From assembly GCA_018823285.1 (NCBI GenBank), contig JAHJIQ010000003.1, positions 62,001 through 126,000 of the forward strand: a DNA stretch of 64,000 nt, given 5' to 3'. Position numbers and translations under genes: made by a program. Below, one piece after another: positions 51,288 through 59,232 of the stretch; the stretch's first letter is position 1; each line of letters starts with the position of its first letter. The notes beneath the pieces were generated by a model that made no database searches, was not told where the DNA came from, and saw only the letters and a program-made list of their open reading frames with translations. This DNA is from Pseudomonadota bacterium. Lineage in GTDB: Bacteria > Desulfobacterota > Desulfobulbia > Desulfobulbales > JAGXFP01.

Positions 51288-52466
51288 TCAGGTCCAGACT
51301 CCGGGAATCACAGTATCACAGAATTTACATTGATTGCCAACCAGATTGTAGACCGGGATAGTATATCCGGTGCGCTCCACCAGCAGTTTTTGACATTGAT
51401 GACAGTACGTGTTGTTTCCCGGATGGTCCGCGACATTACCGACATAGGCATACCGTATGCCTTCGCGCATCGCCAGTTCACGAAATTCAACCAGGATGGA
51501 AACCGGGGTCGGCGGCAACCGATCAAGCTTGTATTTAGGGAAAAAGCGCAGGAAATGGAGCGGGTGGTCGGGGCCCAGATTTTTTAAAATCCAGCCGCAC
51601 ATCTCCTTGACCATGTCCGGCTTGTCCACATAGCCGGGAACCACCAGATTGGTGATCTCCAGATGCACTCCCTGTTCATGCATCGTTTTCAAAGCGTCCA
51701 GCACCGGCTGCAACCGCCCCCCGTTCAATTTCCGGTAGATACCGTCATCCAGGGACTTCAGGTTGATGTTGGCCGCATCAAGCACCTTGCAGAGTTCCAG
51801 AAGCGGTGTTCTGTTGATGTAGCCATTCGAGATCAGCAGATTTGCAAGCCCATCCTGCCGGGCAAGTTTTGCGGTATCGTGCATGTATTCAAAATAGGTG
51901 ATCGCCTCGGAGTAGGTGTAGGCAATCGAAGAACATCCCGCCTCCTTCGCTCGTGTCACCACTTCGGGGGGAAAGATCTCATACTGGCGGACCTCTTCCG
52001 GTTTGACCTGCGAGATCTCCCAGTTCTGGCAGTTCAGGCAGCGGAAGTTGCAGCCGGTGGTGGCCACCGAAAAAGCCCTGCTCTGCGGCCGAAAGTGATA
52101 CAGCGGTTTTTTTTCGATGGGATCGACATGGACCGAACACGGGTTCCCGTAGGTGAGGCTGTAGAGAACTCCGTCGATATTGACCCGGGAGCGGCAGACA
52201 CTGCGGTCGCCGGGTGAAAGAACGCAGGCGTTGGGGCAGATTGAACACATGACCCGGTCCTGTTCCAGCTTGACGTAAAGAAACCCCTCCTTGGACCATT
52301 TCCATGGTTTATCCGGCGCATCTCCCCGGAATATCCGGCCGGTGATATCGGCAGCGCCCCCTGTTCCGCTGTCGCCGAAGGGCCAGAAAGCGCGGGCCGA
52401 CACCGTACCGACCGCCGCAGCCGCCGTGCCCCCGATGATCAGTTTTCGCCGATTGATCTTTTTCAT
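51288..52466 (-). CDS. amrS: AmmeMemoRadiSam radical SAM enzyme AmrS, with Tat-like signal
   Basis: 392 residues. The cluster site CNFRCLNC (CxxxCxxC) lies near residue 140, ahead of SIAYTYSEAITYFEY, the AmrS hallmark. Further Cys pairs appear before it (CSICPNAC) and at the C-terminus (CHQCQ, CKFC), probable metal sites. The N-terminus INRRKLIIGGTAAAAVG looks like a twin-arginine signal, unexpected for a radical SAM protein, which needs cytosolic reductant. It is the last gene of the amrAB / synthase-like / amrS operon. The reaction of the system is unknown. Confidence 0.87.
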   Translation of the reverse strand: MKKINRRKLIIGGTAAAAVGTVSARAFWPFGDSGTGGAADITGRIFRGDAPDKPWKWSKEGFLYVKLEQDRVMCSICPNACVLSPGDRSVCRSRVNIDGVLYSLTYGNPCSVHVDPIEKKPLYHFRPQSRAFSVATTGCNFRCLNCQNWEISQVKPEEVRQYEIFPPEVVTRAKEAGCSSIAYTYSEAITYFEYMHDTAKLARQDGLANLLISNGYINRTPLLELCKVLDAANINLKSLDDGIYRKLNGGRLQPVLDALKTMHEQGVHLEITNLVVPGYVDKPDMVKEMCGWILKNLGPDHPLHFLRFFPKYKLDRLPPTPVSILVEFRELAMREGIRYAYVGNVADHPGNNTYCHQCQKLLVERTGYTIPVYNLVGNQCKFCDTVIPGVWT

Positions 52467-52487
52467 CCCACCCGTCCTCTTTTTTCA

Positions 52488-52524
52488 CTTTTCATTTTGC
52501 ATTTTTCATTTTGCATTTTGCATT
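52488..52524. repeat. Short tandem repeat of AAAATG(C/A)-type heptamers
   Basis: On the minus strand a run of GCAAAAT, GAAAAAT and similar heptamers spans the end of the synthase-like gene and the following spacer, so copy-number change would alter its last residues (MQNAK). Confidence 0.6.
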
Positions 52525-54602
52525 ACAACCAGCAGACTCATCATTTTCAAACCCGCCAGAATCGCTATCGTCTGCAGGATCCCGAGATACGGAATCAACG
52601 CCACACTGGTCAGCAGCGTCCCGCAGGCGGCGCCGATCAGATCCGCCGAAAAGGTCCTGGAAACCGCCCCGCTCCCGCCGCCTCCCATTTTCAGGGCTGC
52701 CGGGAATTGACAGCCGCAGATAAAGGAGACGGCAAAGCCGAAAATCATCATCCCGTACACCGGCATCCGCTCGTCGGTTATCGCCAGAGCGAGCCCGAAG
52801 AGAAGTACCGCCGCGACAAGAAGCGCATCCAGCATCACCAACAGTCGGGCCGGATTCCGGATGGACCGGTCGCCATACCAGGCTCCGGGCAGCAGACCGA
52901 CCAGAAACACGGTGACGATCAGTCCGATCTGGGAATAAATATAACCATAGTAAATCTGGAAAGCGAAGATCACCAGAATCTCGCACCCCATGGTCATGAA
53001 CCCGGTGGAAAAGAGCACAAACTCCTCCTTGCGGCACCAGGCAAGATAGAGGATCAACAGCACGCCCAGTACCGCAAAGAAGACCAGCGGTGAATCCTGA
53101 AACTTGCTGAACCACTGGCCGAACATCATCCGCATCAGCCTGGGGTCGAGATCCCGGTTCAGGGCGCCGGTTTCAAGAAGCTGATCGGCAAGATAATCGA
53201 TCCTCTCATCGGTCAGATTCCCGTAATAATAAGCGCTGATATAGCGGGTTGCGATCCCCTTCCGGTCAAGCAGGCTCGGGATATCGCGGGAAAGGGGGGT
53301 TGAACTGCAGAGAAAATAAATACTGTCACCCGGCAGCAGAAGAACATGGGGGAAGGAATTTTTAACGGTCTCATACACCAGGGACAGTTTCTGCCGCTGC
53401 GGTTCCGCCAGATAATTGTCATACCCCTGCATGCTGAAGGAAAGGATCCCCCCCGGCTTAAGATGCATCAGGGCCAGAGCAAAGAATTCGTCGGTGAAAA
53501 AACGGTTCACCTGGTAGGTTTCCGGCTCCGGAAGACTCATGATGATCGCGTCATATTTCCGCCTGGTTTCGGAAAGCCACTCCCGCCCATCCTGATGGAT
53601 GACTTCGAGCCCCGCCATTTCCCGGATCAGGCCGAATCTGAACTGGACTGCGGACATCTCCGGGTCAAGCTCCAGATAATCAATCGCCTCCGGCCGGTAT
53701 TTCTGCAGTTCCTGAAATATGCCGCCCTCGCTCGAAACAAGCAGAACCCGCCCCACCTGATCAAGCTGGGACAATGGATAATGGACCGCCTCCTCCGCCC
53801 TGCTCAGATTCTGATTGCTGAAGACCGGCACCCCGTCTGCAAAGAGGGTGAACTGCTCCCGGTCTTTATGGATTTCAATCCTGCCGTAACGTGATTCCTG
53901 GTAATGGACCAGCTCTCCCTCCGACGGGACAAGCGAAGAAGGCTCAAACTTCACAAGCAGAATCAGCAAGAGCAATCCCGCGAGGCACATGAATGAATAC
54001 AGAACCCTGCGCTTCGTGCTTTGAAACAGGAAAATCGTCGCCAGGAGGAGGGGCAGAGACGAAAGCAGGAGCGCCTGAAAAGGGGTGGCAAAGGTTACCA
54101 GGACAAAGGTGAACAGCGCCCCTCCGCTCGCATCACCAAGATTGTCGGCCATGTAGACCCTTGCTCCGGAATAATCCGGCATTTCCTTTCTGATCAGATA
54201 GAGACTGTACGGCAGCGCGAAACCAAGGAGCAGGCAGTAAGGAGCAATCGTCAGGACGGTGTAAATGAAGGTGTGATAAAAACCCACCGACGTGCCGTGG
54301 GTAAAGACCAGGTCACGCAGTTCCCGGATCAGCAGAAACTGGGCGCCGGCGAAAACGGCGAGCAGCAAGGAAATCCAGGCAAGAACCTTCCTGCTCAGCG
54401 GCAGCGAATCGGCAACAGCTCGGGCAAGCCTTGTGCCGATGCTGCCCAGGATCAGCCAGTTGAACAGGATCAGGGCGATGACGAATTCATTGCCGCGAAA
54501 GAGGGCGAGAAATTCCCGGATCACCAGAAGCTGGGTCACCACTGAGGAAACACCGGTGGCAACGACCACTCGATTTATGGCAAGATCATTTTTCCTCGGC
54601 AA
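52506..54602 (-). CDS. Membrane protein with spermidine-synthase-like domain
   Basis: 698 residues. The N-terminus has seven or more helices (residues ~12-215), the middle a SpeE-type Rossmann domain (LLVSSEGGIFQELQ for motif I, YLELDPEM for the acidic ribose-binding residue, HQDGREWLSETRRKYDAIIM and LKPGGILSFSMQG), and the C-terminus about seven more helices. In known SpeE enzymes the first motif is Gly-Gly-Gly-Asp/Glu-Gly; here it is Ser-Glu-Gly-Gly, so SAM or decarboxylated-SAM binding needs proof. It overlaps amrAB by 17 bases and precedes amrS by 40. Confidence 0.8.
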   Translation of the reverse strand: MPRKNDLAINRVVVATGVSSVVTQLLVIREFLALFRGNEFVIALILFNWLILGSIGTRLARAVADSLPLSRKVLAWISLLLAVFAGAQFLLIRELRDLVFTHGTSVGFYHTFIYTVLTIAPYCLLLGFALPYSLYLIRKEMPDYSGARVYMADNLGDASGGALFTFVLVTFATPFQALLLSSLPLLLATIFLFQSTKRRVLYSFMCLAGLLLLILLVKFEPSSLVPSEGELVHYQESRYGRIEIHKDREQFTLFADGVPVFSNQNLSRAEEAVHYPLSQLDQVGRVLLVSSEGGIFQELQKYRPEAIDYLELDPEMSAVQFRFGLIREMAGLEVIHQDGREWLSETRRKYDAIIMSLPEPETYQVNRFFTDEFFALALMHLKPGGILSFSMQGYDNYLAEPQRQKLSLVYETVKNSFPHVLLLPGDSIYFLCSSTPLSRDIPSLLDRKGIATRYISAYYYGNLTDERIDYLADQLLETGALNRDLDPRLMRMMFGQWFSKFQDSPLVFFAVLGVLLILYLAWCRKEEFVLFSTGFMTMGCEILVIFAFQIYYGYIYSQIGLIVTVFLVGLLPGAWYGDRSIRNPARLLVMLDALLVAAVLLFGLALAITDERMPVYGMMIFGFAVSFICGCQFPAALKMGGGGSGAVSRTFSADLIGAACGTLLTSVALIPYLGILQTIAILAGLKMMSLLVVMQNAK

Positions 54603-56091
54603 AATACTGCACCTGGTAGGTCAGCACTTCCAATTCCCCCCGCTTCCATTCATCCGGGGCGAGCCCCGCCTTTTGACAGAGATGGGACAGAAAGGCTTCA
54701 GGTTCGGGCAACTGGTCCCATACCTGGGGAAGAAAGGTCGCCGAATGGATCCCTTTGCGAATGATCAGACCATCAATTTTCGGGCGGACTCCGTCAATAA
54801 GCTCCTGGGCGGTTTTATAGTGGAACGGTTCCGGCTCGGTAAGAACGCTCACCTCCATCTCAATCGCATCCAGTTCATCTGCGGTCACCGGGCGGAACCG
54901 GTGGTCGGCAAAGGCTGCGTTCAGGGCGTTGCGCTTTACCCCCTCGACGATTGAAGAAGATCCGGTCAGACTGCCGATACATCCCCGAAGCTGGCTGTTT
55001 TTATGAAGAGTGACAAACACCCCTCTTCTGGTTTTAAACACCGGATCGGCCAGACCTTTGTCAAGAAGGCTCTCGACTGCAGGATCAGCTTTAAACCCGA
55101 GCTTCTCAACAATGGTTTTCCGGGCAAGTTTCACCAGGAGTGCCCCTTGCTCAGGGCTGATTTGAGCGGCAGTAAGTTCAGAGGCCATCGCGTCTTCTCC
55201 ATAAAAGGCAAGTGCGGCATACCCGACCACTCTGTTCCGGTCGCCCGCGGTATCTCCGCTGTTTGAATAATGCAGCAATTTCGGCTGCCAGCCGAATTTT
55301 TTTGCCAGCGCAATGAGAACCTTCAACCCCTCAATACCACAGGCCTTGTTCTCACCGGCAGCCAAACCTTGATCATCAAGACCCATGAGCTGATCAAGGG
55401 TCAGCCGGTCTCTGGCAACCGCCTCCTGATAGGGCAGGTAATGGGAAAGATCGGAACTGATCACCAGCAGGGTTTTGTCGTCAAGAATATCGGCGATCGC
55501 ATCCGCGACCCTTTGCACGTTACTTCTCCCAAGAACGATCGGCACCAGATCAAACCCGCCGAGATACTGCTGGAGAAAAGGCAGGATGACCTCGAGGGAA
55601 TGCTCGGCCTGGTCGGTGGCCGCAACAACCCGGAACAGATCAGACTGGTTCCGCAGGATTGCAGCGCTTTTGTCGATTCTGATAAAACCGAGCGGGGTCC
55701 GGAAAAGCTCAGCGTCACTGACGGCCGCTTCGGCAATCCCGACCCGGTGGTCAGGGCCGATCAGAACCACTCTGGAAAAAGATCCCTTCTGTAGAACGTG
55801 GGAGACATGGGCGGCGGTCCAGCCGGAATAGATGTACCCTGCATGGGGCATGACCAGCGCTTTCAGGATTTTGCCGGTGGGCGGAGTGATTACGGTTTCT
55901 GCAGCCTGTTCAGTAAGCCGGGTGATGGAATCCTCGAGCGCCTTGCTCTCTCCGGGATAAAAACTGCCCGCCCATACCGGATCCCTGACTGTTGCCGCCT
56001 GTACAGGTACAGCAACAAGGGCAAGGACAAGCAGACTGACAATCCATTCGCAGAAAGTTCTCTTCGGATGCCCGGACATTGACAACCTCAT
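54586..56091 (-). CDS. AmmeMemoRadiSam fusion: MEMO (AmrB) and AMMECR1 (AmrA)
   Basis: 501 residues. A signal peptide (WIVSLLVLALVAVPVQA) precedes the MEMO domain (about residues 35-290): VMPHAGYIYSGWTAA, LIGPDHRVGIAEAA and SSDLSHYLPY carry its conserved His residues. The AMMECR1 domain (about 315-495) has GVFVTLHKNSQLRGCIGSL with the invariant Arg-Gly-Cys-Ile-Gly, and EMEVSVLTEPEPF. AmrA, AmrB and AmrS are known to co-occur, and fused A-B forms occur. The leader implies export, in keeping with the Tat-like start of AmrS. Confidence 0.9.
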   Translation of the reverse strand: MRLSMSGHPKRTFCEWIVSLLVLALVAVPVQAATVRDPVWAGSFYPGESKALEDSITRLTEQAAETVITPPTGKILKALVMPHAGYIYSGWTAAHVSHVLQKGSFSRVVLIGPDHRVGIAEAAVSDAELFRTPLGFIRIDKSAAILRNQSDLFRVVAATDQAEHSLEVILPFLQQYLGGFDLVPIVLGRSNVQRVADAIADILDDKTLLVISSDLSHYLPYQEAVARDRLTLDQLMGLDDQGLAAGENKACGIEGLKVLIALAKKFGWQPKLLHYSNSGDTAGDRNRVVGYAALAFYGEDAMASELTAAQISPEQGALLVKLARKTIVEKLGFKADPAVESLLDKGLADPVFKTRRGVFVTLHKNSQLRGCIGSLTGSSSIVEGVKRNALNAAFADHRFRPVTADELDAIEMEVSVLTEPEPFHYKTAQELIDGVRPKIDGLIIRKGIHSATFLPQVWDQLPEPEAFLSHLCQKAGLAPDEWKRGELEVLTYQVQYFAEEK

Positions 56092-56147
56092 GGGGAGTGG
56101 ATATGAAAAATTATTCTGTCTCTATTTTATTGTAACGGAGAATTAAA

Positions 56148-56507
56148 ATGTGGAAAGAAATAATAACAGGTCTCGCGGTTTTGCTGGCGACTGCACCCTG
56201 TCTTGCCGGTGACCCTGTTCGCGGGGAAAGACTCTTCTCCGACCCGTCATTCGGCAACGGCACCAGCGGCAAAACATGCCTGACCTGTCATGAGAAAGGT
56301 CTCGACCTCGGTGTTGACCTGATGGGCAAACGAAACTTCGAGATCATGGGCGTCATGGTCGCAAACCCCTCAGAAGCTGTGAATTTCTGCATTGAAGTCG
56401 CCCTGCGGGGTGAAGGACTGGACCTGCAGAGTGAAGAGATGAGCGACATCCTCTCCTTTCTCGAGATACTCGCCCTGAAAGGAGGAGGGAAAAAATACTC
56501 CCCGTAA
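56148..56507 (+). CDS. Monohaem c-type cytochrome
   Basis: 119 residues with a signal peptide (WKEIITGLAVLLATAPCLAG) and a single CLTCH haem site at residues ~46-50. A distal Met (DLMGKRNFEIMGVMVANP) may be the sixth ligand. EALRGEGL-type helices finish a small cytochrome c fold (SDILSFLEIL). It should shuttle electrons in the periplasm. It is divergent from amrAB across a 56-base gap. An AACGGAG site precedes the ATG. Partner oxidase or reductase not in the window. Confidence 0.85.
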   Translation: MWKEIITGLAVLLATAPCLAGDPVRGERLFSDPSFGNGTSGKTCLTCHEKGLDLGVDLMGKRNFEIMGVMVANPSEAVNFCIEVALRGEGLDLQSEEMSDILSFLEILALKGGGKKYSP

Positions 56508-56515
56508 CAGAAAAA

Positions 56516-56543
56516 AAAACCCGGTCAGGAGACCGGGTTTTTT
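56516..56543. terminator. Bidirectional terminator between cytochrome c and HesB-like genes
   Basis: CCCGGTC / GACCGGG with a four-base loop, flanked by A9 on the left and T6 on the right, so it can end both converging transcripts. Confidence 0.85.
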
Positions 56544-56567
56544 GATGATCCATTTTACTGCAGTTTA

Positions 56568-56906
56568 TCAGCCGCAGCTGCCGGAACCGCAGGAACCGCT
56601 GCTGCATCCGCCGCCGGAACCGGCAACGGGAATCTTGGAAGAGATGGAAAAACCGGATCTCATTCCGCTCTCAATAAAATCGATCTTGATCTCGCCGCAG
56701 GAAGCCATGAGATCATTGTCGACCAGAAACGTGAGGTCACTCTCTTCAACTTTGGTATCGTTTTCTTTTGGCTCATCCAGAGCCAATCCCAGTGATGGGC
56801 CAGCTCAGCCGCCCTGCATCAGGGCCACACGCAGGGCAGAGTCAACATTGTTCTGCTCCATGTAGGCCTTGAGGTTTGAAATTGCCAGTTCTGTAACTTC
56901 CAGCAT
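56568..56906 (-). CDS. HesB/IscA-like selenoprotein
   Basis: 112 residues when the in-frame UGA at 56805-56807 is read as selenocysteine (residue 34). The ATG at 56906 has GGAGG seven bases upstream. The first part LEVTELAISNLKAYMEQN joins directly, via Gln-Gly-Gly-Sec-Ala-Gly-Pro-Ser, to LGLALDEP, the place where IscA/HesB proteins carry their first cluster Cys in a GGC context. The C-terminus has the Cys-rich tail GGGCSSGSCGSGSCG. HesB-like selenoproteins are a known family in Desulfobacterota and clostridia. A role in Fe-S or selenium chemistry is inferred from the fold. Confidence 0.87.
56770..56807 (-). promoter_or_regulatory. Candidate bacterial SECIS hairpin of the HesB-like gene
   Basis: On the minus strand the UGA is followed after 20 bases by GGCTC, the loop TGGAT and GAGCC (56784-56770). 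The 5-bp stem and G-containing loop, about 26 bases past UGA, fall in the known range of bacterial SECIS elements. Folded by eye; an alternative CCCA/TGGG stem lies closer to the UGA. Confidence 0.55.
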
Positions 56907-57305
56907 GATTTATCCTCCAGTGAATATTAATAAAAAGTAAAAAGTAAATTTTTCATTCAATGTTAAAAATCTACTCCGGTTCCCGACCAAACGTAAATGA
57001 TAACCATTCGCCGATCAAGTATTATAGCATAATAAGCGCGTCATATAAAATAGTCAATTCACGAACTTAACAAAAAACTTAAACGATTGCCGGCTGGACT
57101 TGCCAAGGAGCGGTGAAAACCCCTATTTTTCAAGTAATGCAACTGCTTTTTCTTAAAAACTCCGATTGTAATTTGCTATATTGATAATTGAACCGTTATT
57201 TCTATAATACAAGTCACATCATCCGGACAGATATTTCAGACATCCCCGGATTACACAGAGACACTTCAGATATTAAAAATAGAGCGGACATGGGAAGGAG
57301 GCAAG
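56907..57305. other. 399-bp gene-free region with a promoter
   Basis: AT-rich, divergent space between the HesB-like gene and phosphofructokinase. It contains the promoter at 57181-57208. No repeat or open frame recognised. Confidence 0.5.
57181..57208 (+). promoter_or_regulatory. Sigma-70 promoter for phosphofructokinase
   Basis: TTGATA at 57181-57186, a 16-base spacer and a perfect TATAAT at 57203-57208, giving a leader of about 90 bases before the pfk start. Confidence 0.65.
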
Positions 57306-58403
57306 ATGAAACGGATAGTGATCTCCACCGGCGGTGGTGATGCCCCGGGGCTGAACGCAGTCATTTATGCAGTAGTCAATGCCGCACACTCCAGAGACTG
57401 GGAGGTCTATGGCAGCCGCAGCGGCTACCTCGGCCTGCTCGACACCGACGAACTGATCAGGCTCACCCCGGAAAAAGTCCAGGATATCACCCCGACCGGC
57501 GGGACCATCCTCGGCTCAACCAACAAGGGGAACCCCTTTGCCATGCCCGTTGAAAACCTGGCGGGAGATGTCCAGATCAGGGATGTCTCCGACCGGGTCA
57601 TGCAGAACTTCACCAGAATGGGCTTCACTTGCCATATCGCCATTGGTGGTGACGGCAGTCTCGAAATCGCCCATCGTTTCGCCACCGAAAAAGGGATGCC
57701 GGTGATCGGGGTGCCCAAGACGATCGATAACGATCTTGAAGCAACCCAGCTGACCTTCGGATTCGATACCGCTGTCTCGACAGCTACCGAGGCCATCGAC
57801 AAGATCCACTCCACCGCCAAATCTCATGACCGGGTGATGGTGGTCGAGGTCATGGGCCGGGATTCCGGCTGGATAGCCCTGAATTCCGGGATCTCCGGCG
57901 GCGCGGACGTGATCCTGATCCCGGAGATTCCATTCAACGTCCCCGCCATCTGCCGAAAGATCAGCGATAACGAACTGCATGGCAAACATTATTCAATCAT
58001 CGTTGTAGCCGAAGGAGCCAAGGCGGTTTCGTCGGACATTATCCGTCAGGACGCCACCAAGTGTGCCGCCGGTCGCCAGGAGGTTCTGCTGGGAGGAATC
58101 GGCGAATGGGTCGCATCCCAGATGAGACTCTGCGCAAAAAAAGATACCCGGTCACTGGTTCTCGGTCATCTCCAGCGCGGCGGCTCCCCTACCACCTTCG
58201 ACCGCCTTCTTGCCTTACGTTTTGGTGCAGCGGCAGTCAGGATGGCGGAAAATGAACAGTTTGACCAGATGGTTGCACTGGTAAGCGGTGAAATGGATGC
58301 AGTGCCCCTGGAGGCGGCCATCAAACAGAGAAAAAAAGTCCCCGCCGACAGTGACAAAGTCCTGACCGCACGTGAAATCGGGATCTGTTTCGGTGATGAA
58401 TAG
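57306..58403 (+). CDS. 6-phosphofructokinase
   Basis: 365 residues. GGDAPGLNAVIYAV (nucleotide loop), AIGGDGSLEIA and VPKTIDND near residue 140 are the PFK core; EVMGRDSGWIAL and LGHLQRGGSPTTFDR follow. GGDGS (Gly at the E. coli 104 position) points to ATP as donor, while Lys in PKTIDND (E. coli has Gly) is a feature of PPi-dependent and mixed group III enzymes. It phosphorylates fructose 6-phosphate in glycolysis. GGAAGGAGG six bases before the ATG and a good promoter suggest strong expression. Confidence 0.92.
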   Translation: MKRIVISTGGGDAPGLNAVIYAVVNAAHSRDWEVYGSRSGYLGLLDTDELIRLTPEKVQDITPTGGTILGSTNKGNPFAMPVENLAGDVQIRDVSDRVMQNFTRMGFTCHIAIGGDGSLEIAHRFATEKGMPVIGVPKTIDNDLEATQLTFGFDTAVSTATEAIDKIHSTAKSHDRVMVVEVMGRDSGWIALNSGISGGADVILIPEIPFNVPAICRKISDNELHGKHYSIIVVAEGAKAVSSDIIRQDATKCAAGRQEVLLGGIGEWVASQMRLCAKKDTRSLVLGHLQRGGSPTTFDRLLALRFGAAAVRMAENEQFDQMVALVSGEMDAVPLEAAIKQRKKVPADSDKVLTAREIGICFGDE

Positions 58404-58488
58404 ACGTCAAATCAGAATTTTAGTGCATTTTTCACAATTCTGGATAAGGTAAACGGCAGGGGATGCGTCATTTAGTGGAGGTGAGATC

Positions 58489-58905
58489 ATGGGAAACGAA
58501 GCAAAAAATAAAATCGTCCGCCAGACCAGCCAAAGAAAAGTCATTCTTGAGGAACTCTGCAAGGTAACATCCCATCCGACCGCCGCCGAAGTCTACACGA
58601 TGGTCAGAAAAAGATTGCCACGGGTCAGCCTCGGCACCGTTTACCGTAACCTCGAACTGCTGAACGAATGCGGGACTATCCAGAAACTCGATTTCGGCGA
58701 ACCGCACAAACGGTTCGACGGCAATTCAGAACCACATTACCATATCAATTGCGTGGAGTGCGGACGGGTTGACGATGTACATATGCCCATGGACAAACAG
58801 CTTGAAGATAAGGCCATTGGTTCGACCGGCTACCGGATTACCGGGCACCATGTATCATTTTCAGGGGTCTGTCCGAAATGCATGAGGGCTTCTGCCAACG
58901 GCTGA
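58489..58905 (+). CDS. Fur-family regulator, PerR-like
   Basis: 138 residues. A winged helix at residues 10-85 (TSQRKVILEELCKVTSHPTA, VSLGTVYRNLELL) precedes the metal-binding dimer domain. RFDGNSEPHYHINCVECG contains the regulatory His-x-His and the first zinc CxxC, and CPKC at the C-terminus completes the structural zinc site. The Asp in RFD and the PHYH spacing recall PerR rather than Fur, so peroxide sensing is likely but not proven. It lies 85 bases after pfk in the same direction, with GGAGGTGA as ribosome site. Confidence 0.87.
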   Translation: MGNEAKNKIVRQTSQRKVILEELCKVTSHPTAAEVYTMVRKRLPRVSLGTVYRNLELLNECGTIQKLDFGEPHKRFDGNSEPHYHINCVECGRVDDVHMPMDKQLEDKAIGSTGYRITGHHVSFSGVCPKCMRASANG

Positions 58906-58923
58906 ACCCGAAAAGATCTGGGT

Positions 58924-59232
58924 TTACCGATCCCCAAAACCCTGGACATACTCGTCCCACTCCTGGGGAAGGGCCGATTTCTTTTTGCTGTTGCACTCCT
59001 TGCAGCACGGAACCAGATTGTTTTTCTCGCTGCGCCCCCCTCGGGCCAGGGGAATCACATGATCCATGGTCAGCTCTTTCGGGTGAACCCCCTTTCCACA
59101 GTATTCGCACTTTCCGGCTGATATCCTGTTCTGCCACCACCTGCTTTTCCTGAGTTCCCTGGCTCTGGATTTTTCCCGCCTGATCGCGTCATCATCGACA
59201 CCGGCGAAAAGAATATCGTCTTCCCAGCTCAT
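58924..59232 (-). CDS. HNH endonuclease domain protein
   Basis: 102 residues. The HNH site reads KCEYCGKGVHPKELTMDHVI (first zinc pair and the DH catalytic core), then ARGGRSEKNNLVPCCKECN (second zinc pair). The N-terminal 35 residues are Arg/Lys-rich. Small HNH proteins of this type occur as phage or housekeeping nucleases; the target is not known. Its ATG overlaps the folC stop by one base (TGATG), so it is the third gene of an operon with the helicase and folC. Confidence 0.85.
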   Translation of the reverse strand: MSWEDDILFAGVDDDAIRREKSRARELRKSRWWQNRISAGKCEYCGKGVHPKELTMDHVIPLARGGRSEKNNLVPCCKECNSKKKSALPQEWDEYVQGFGDR

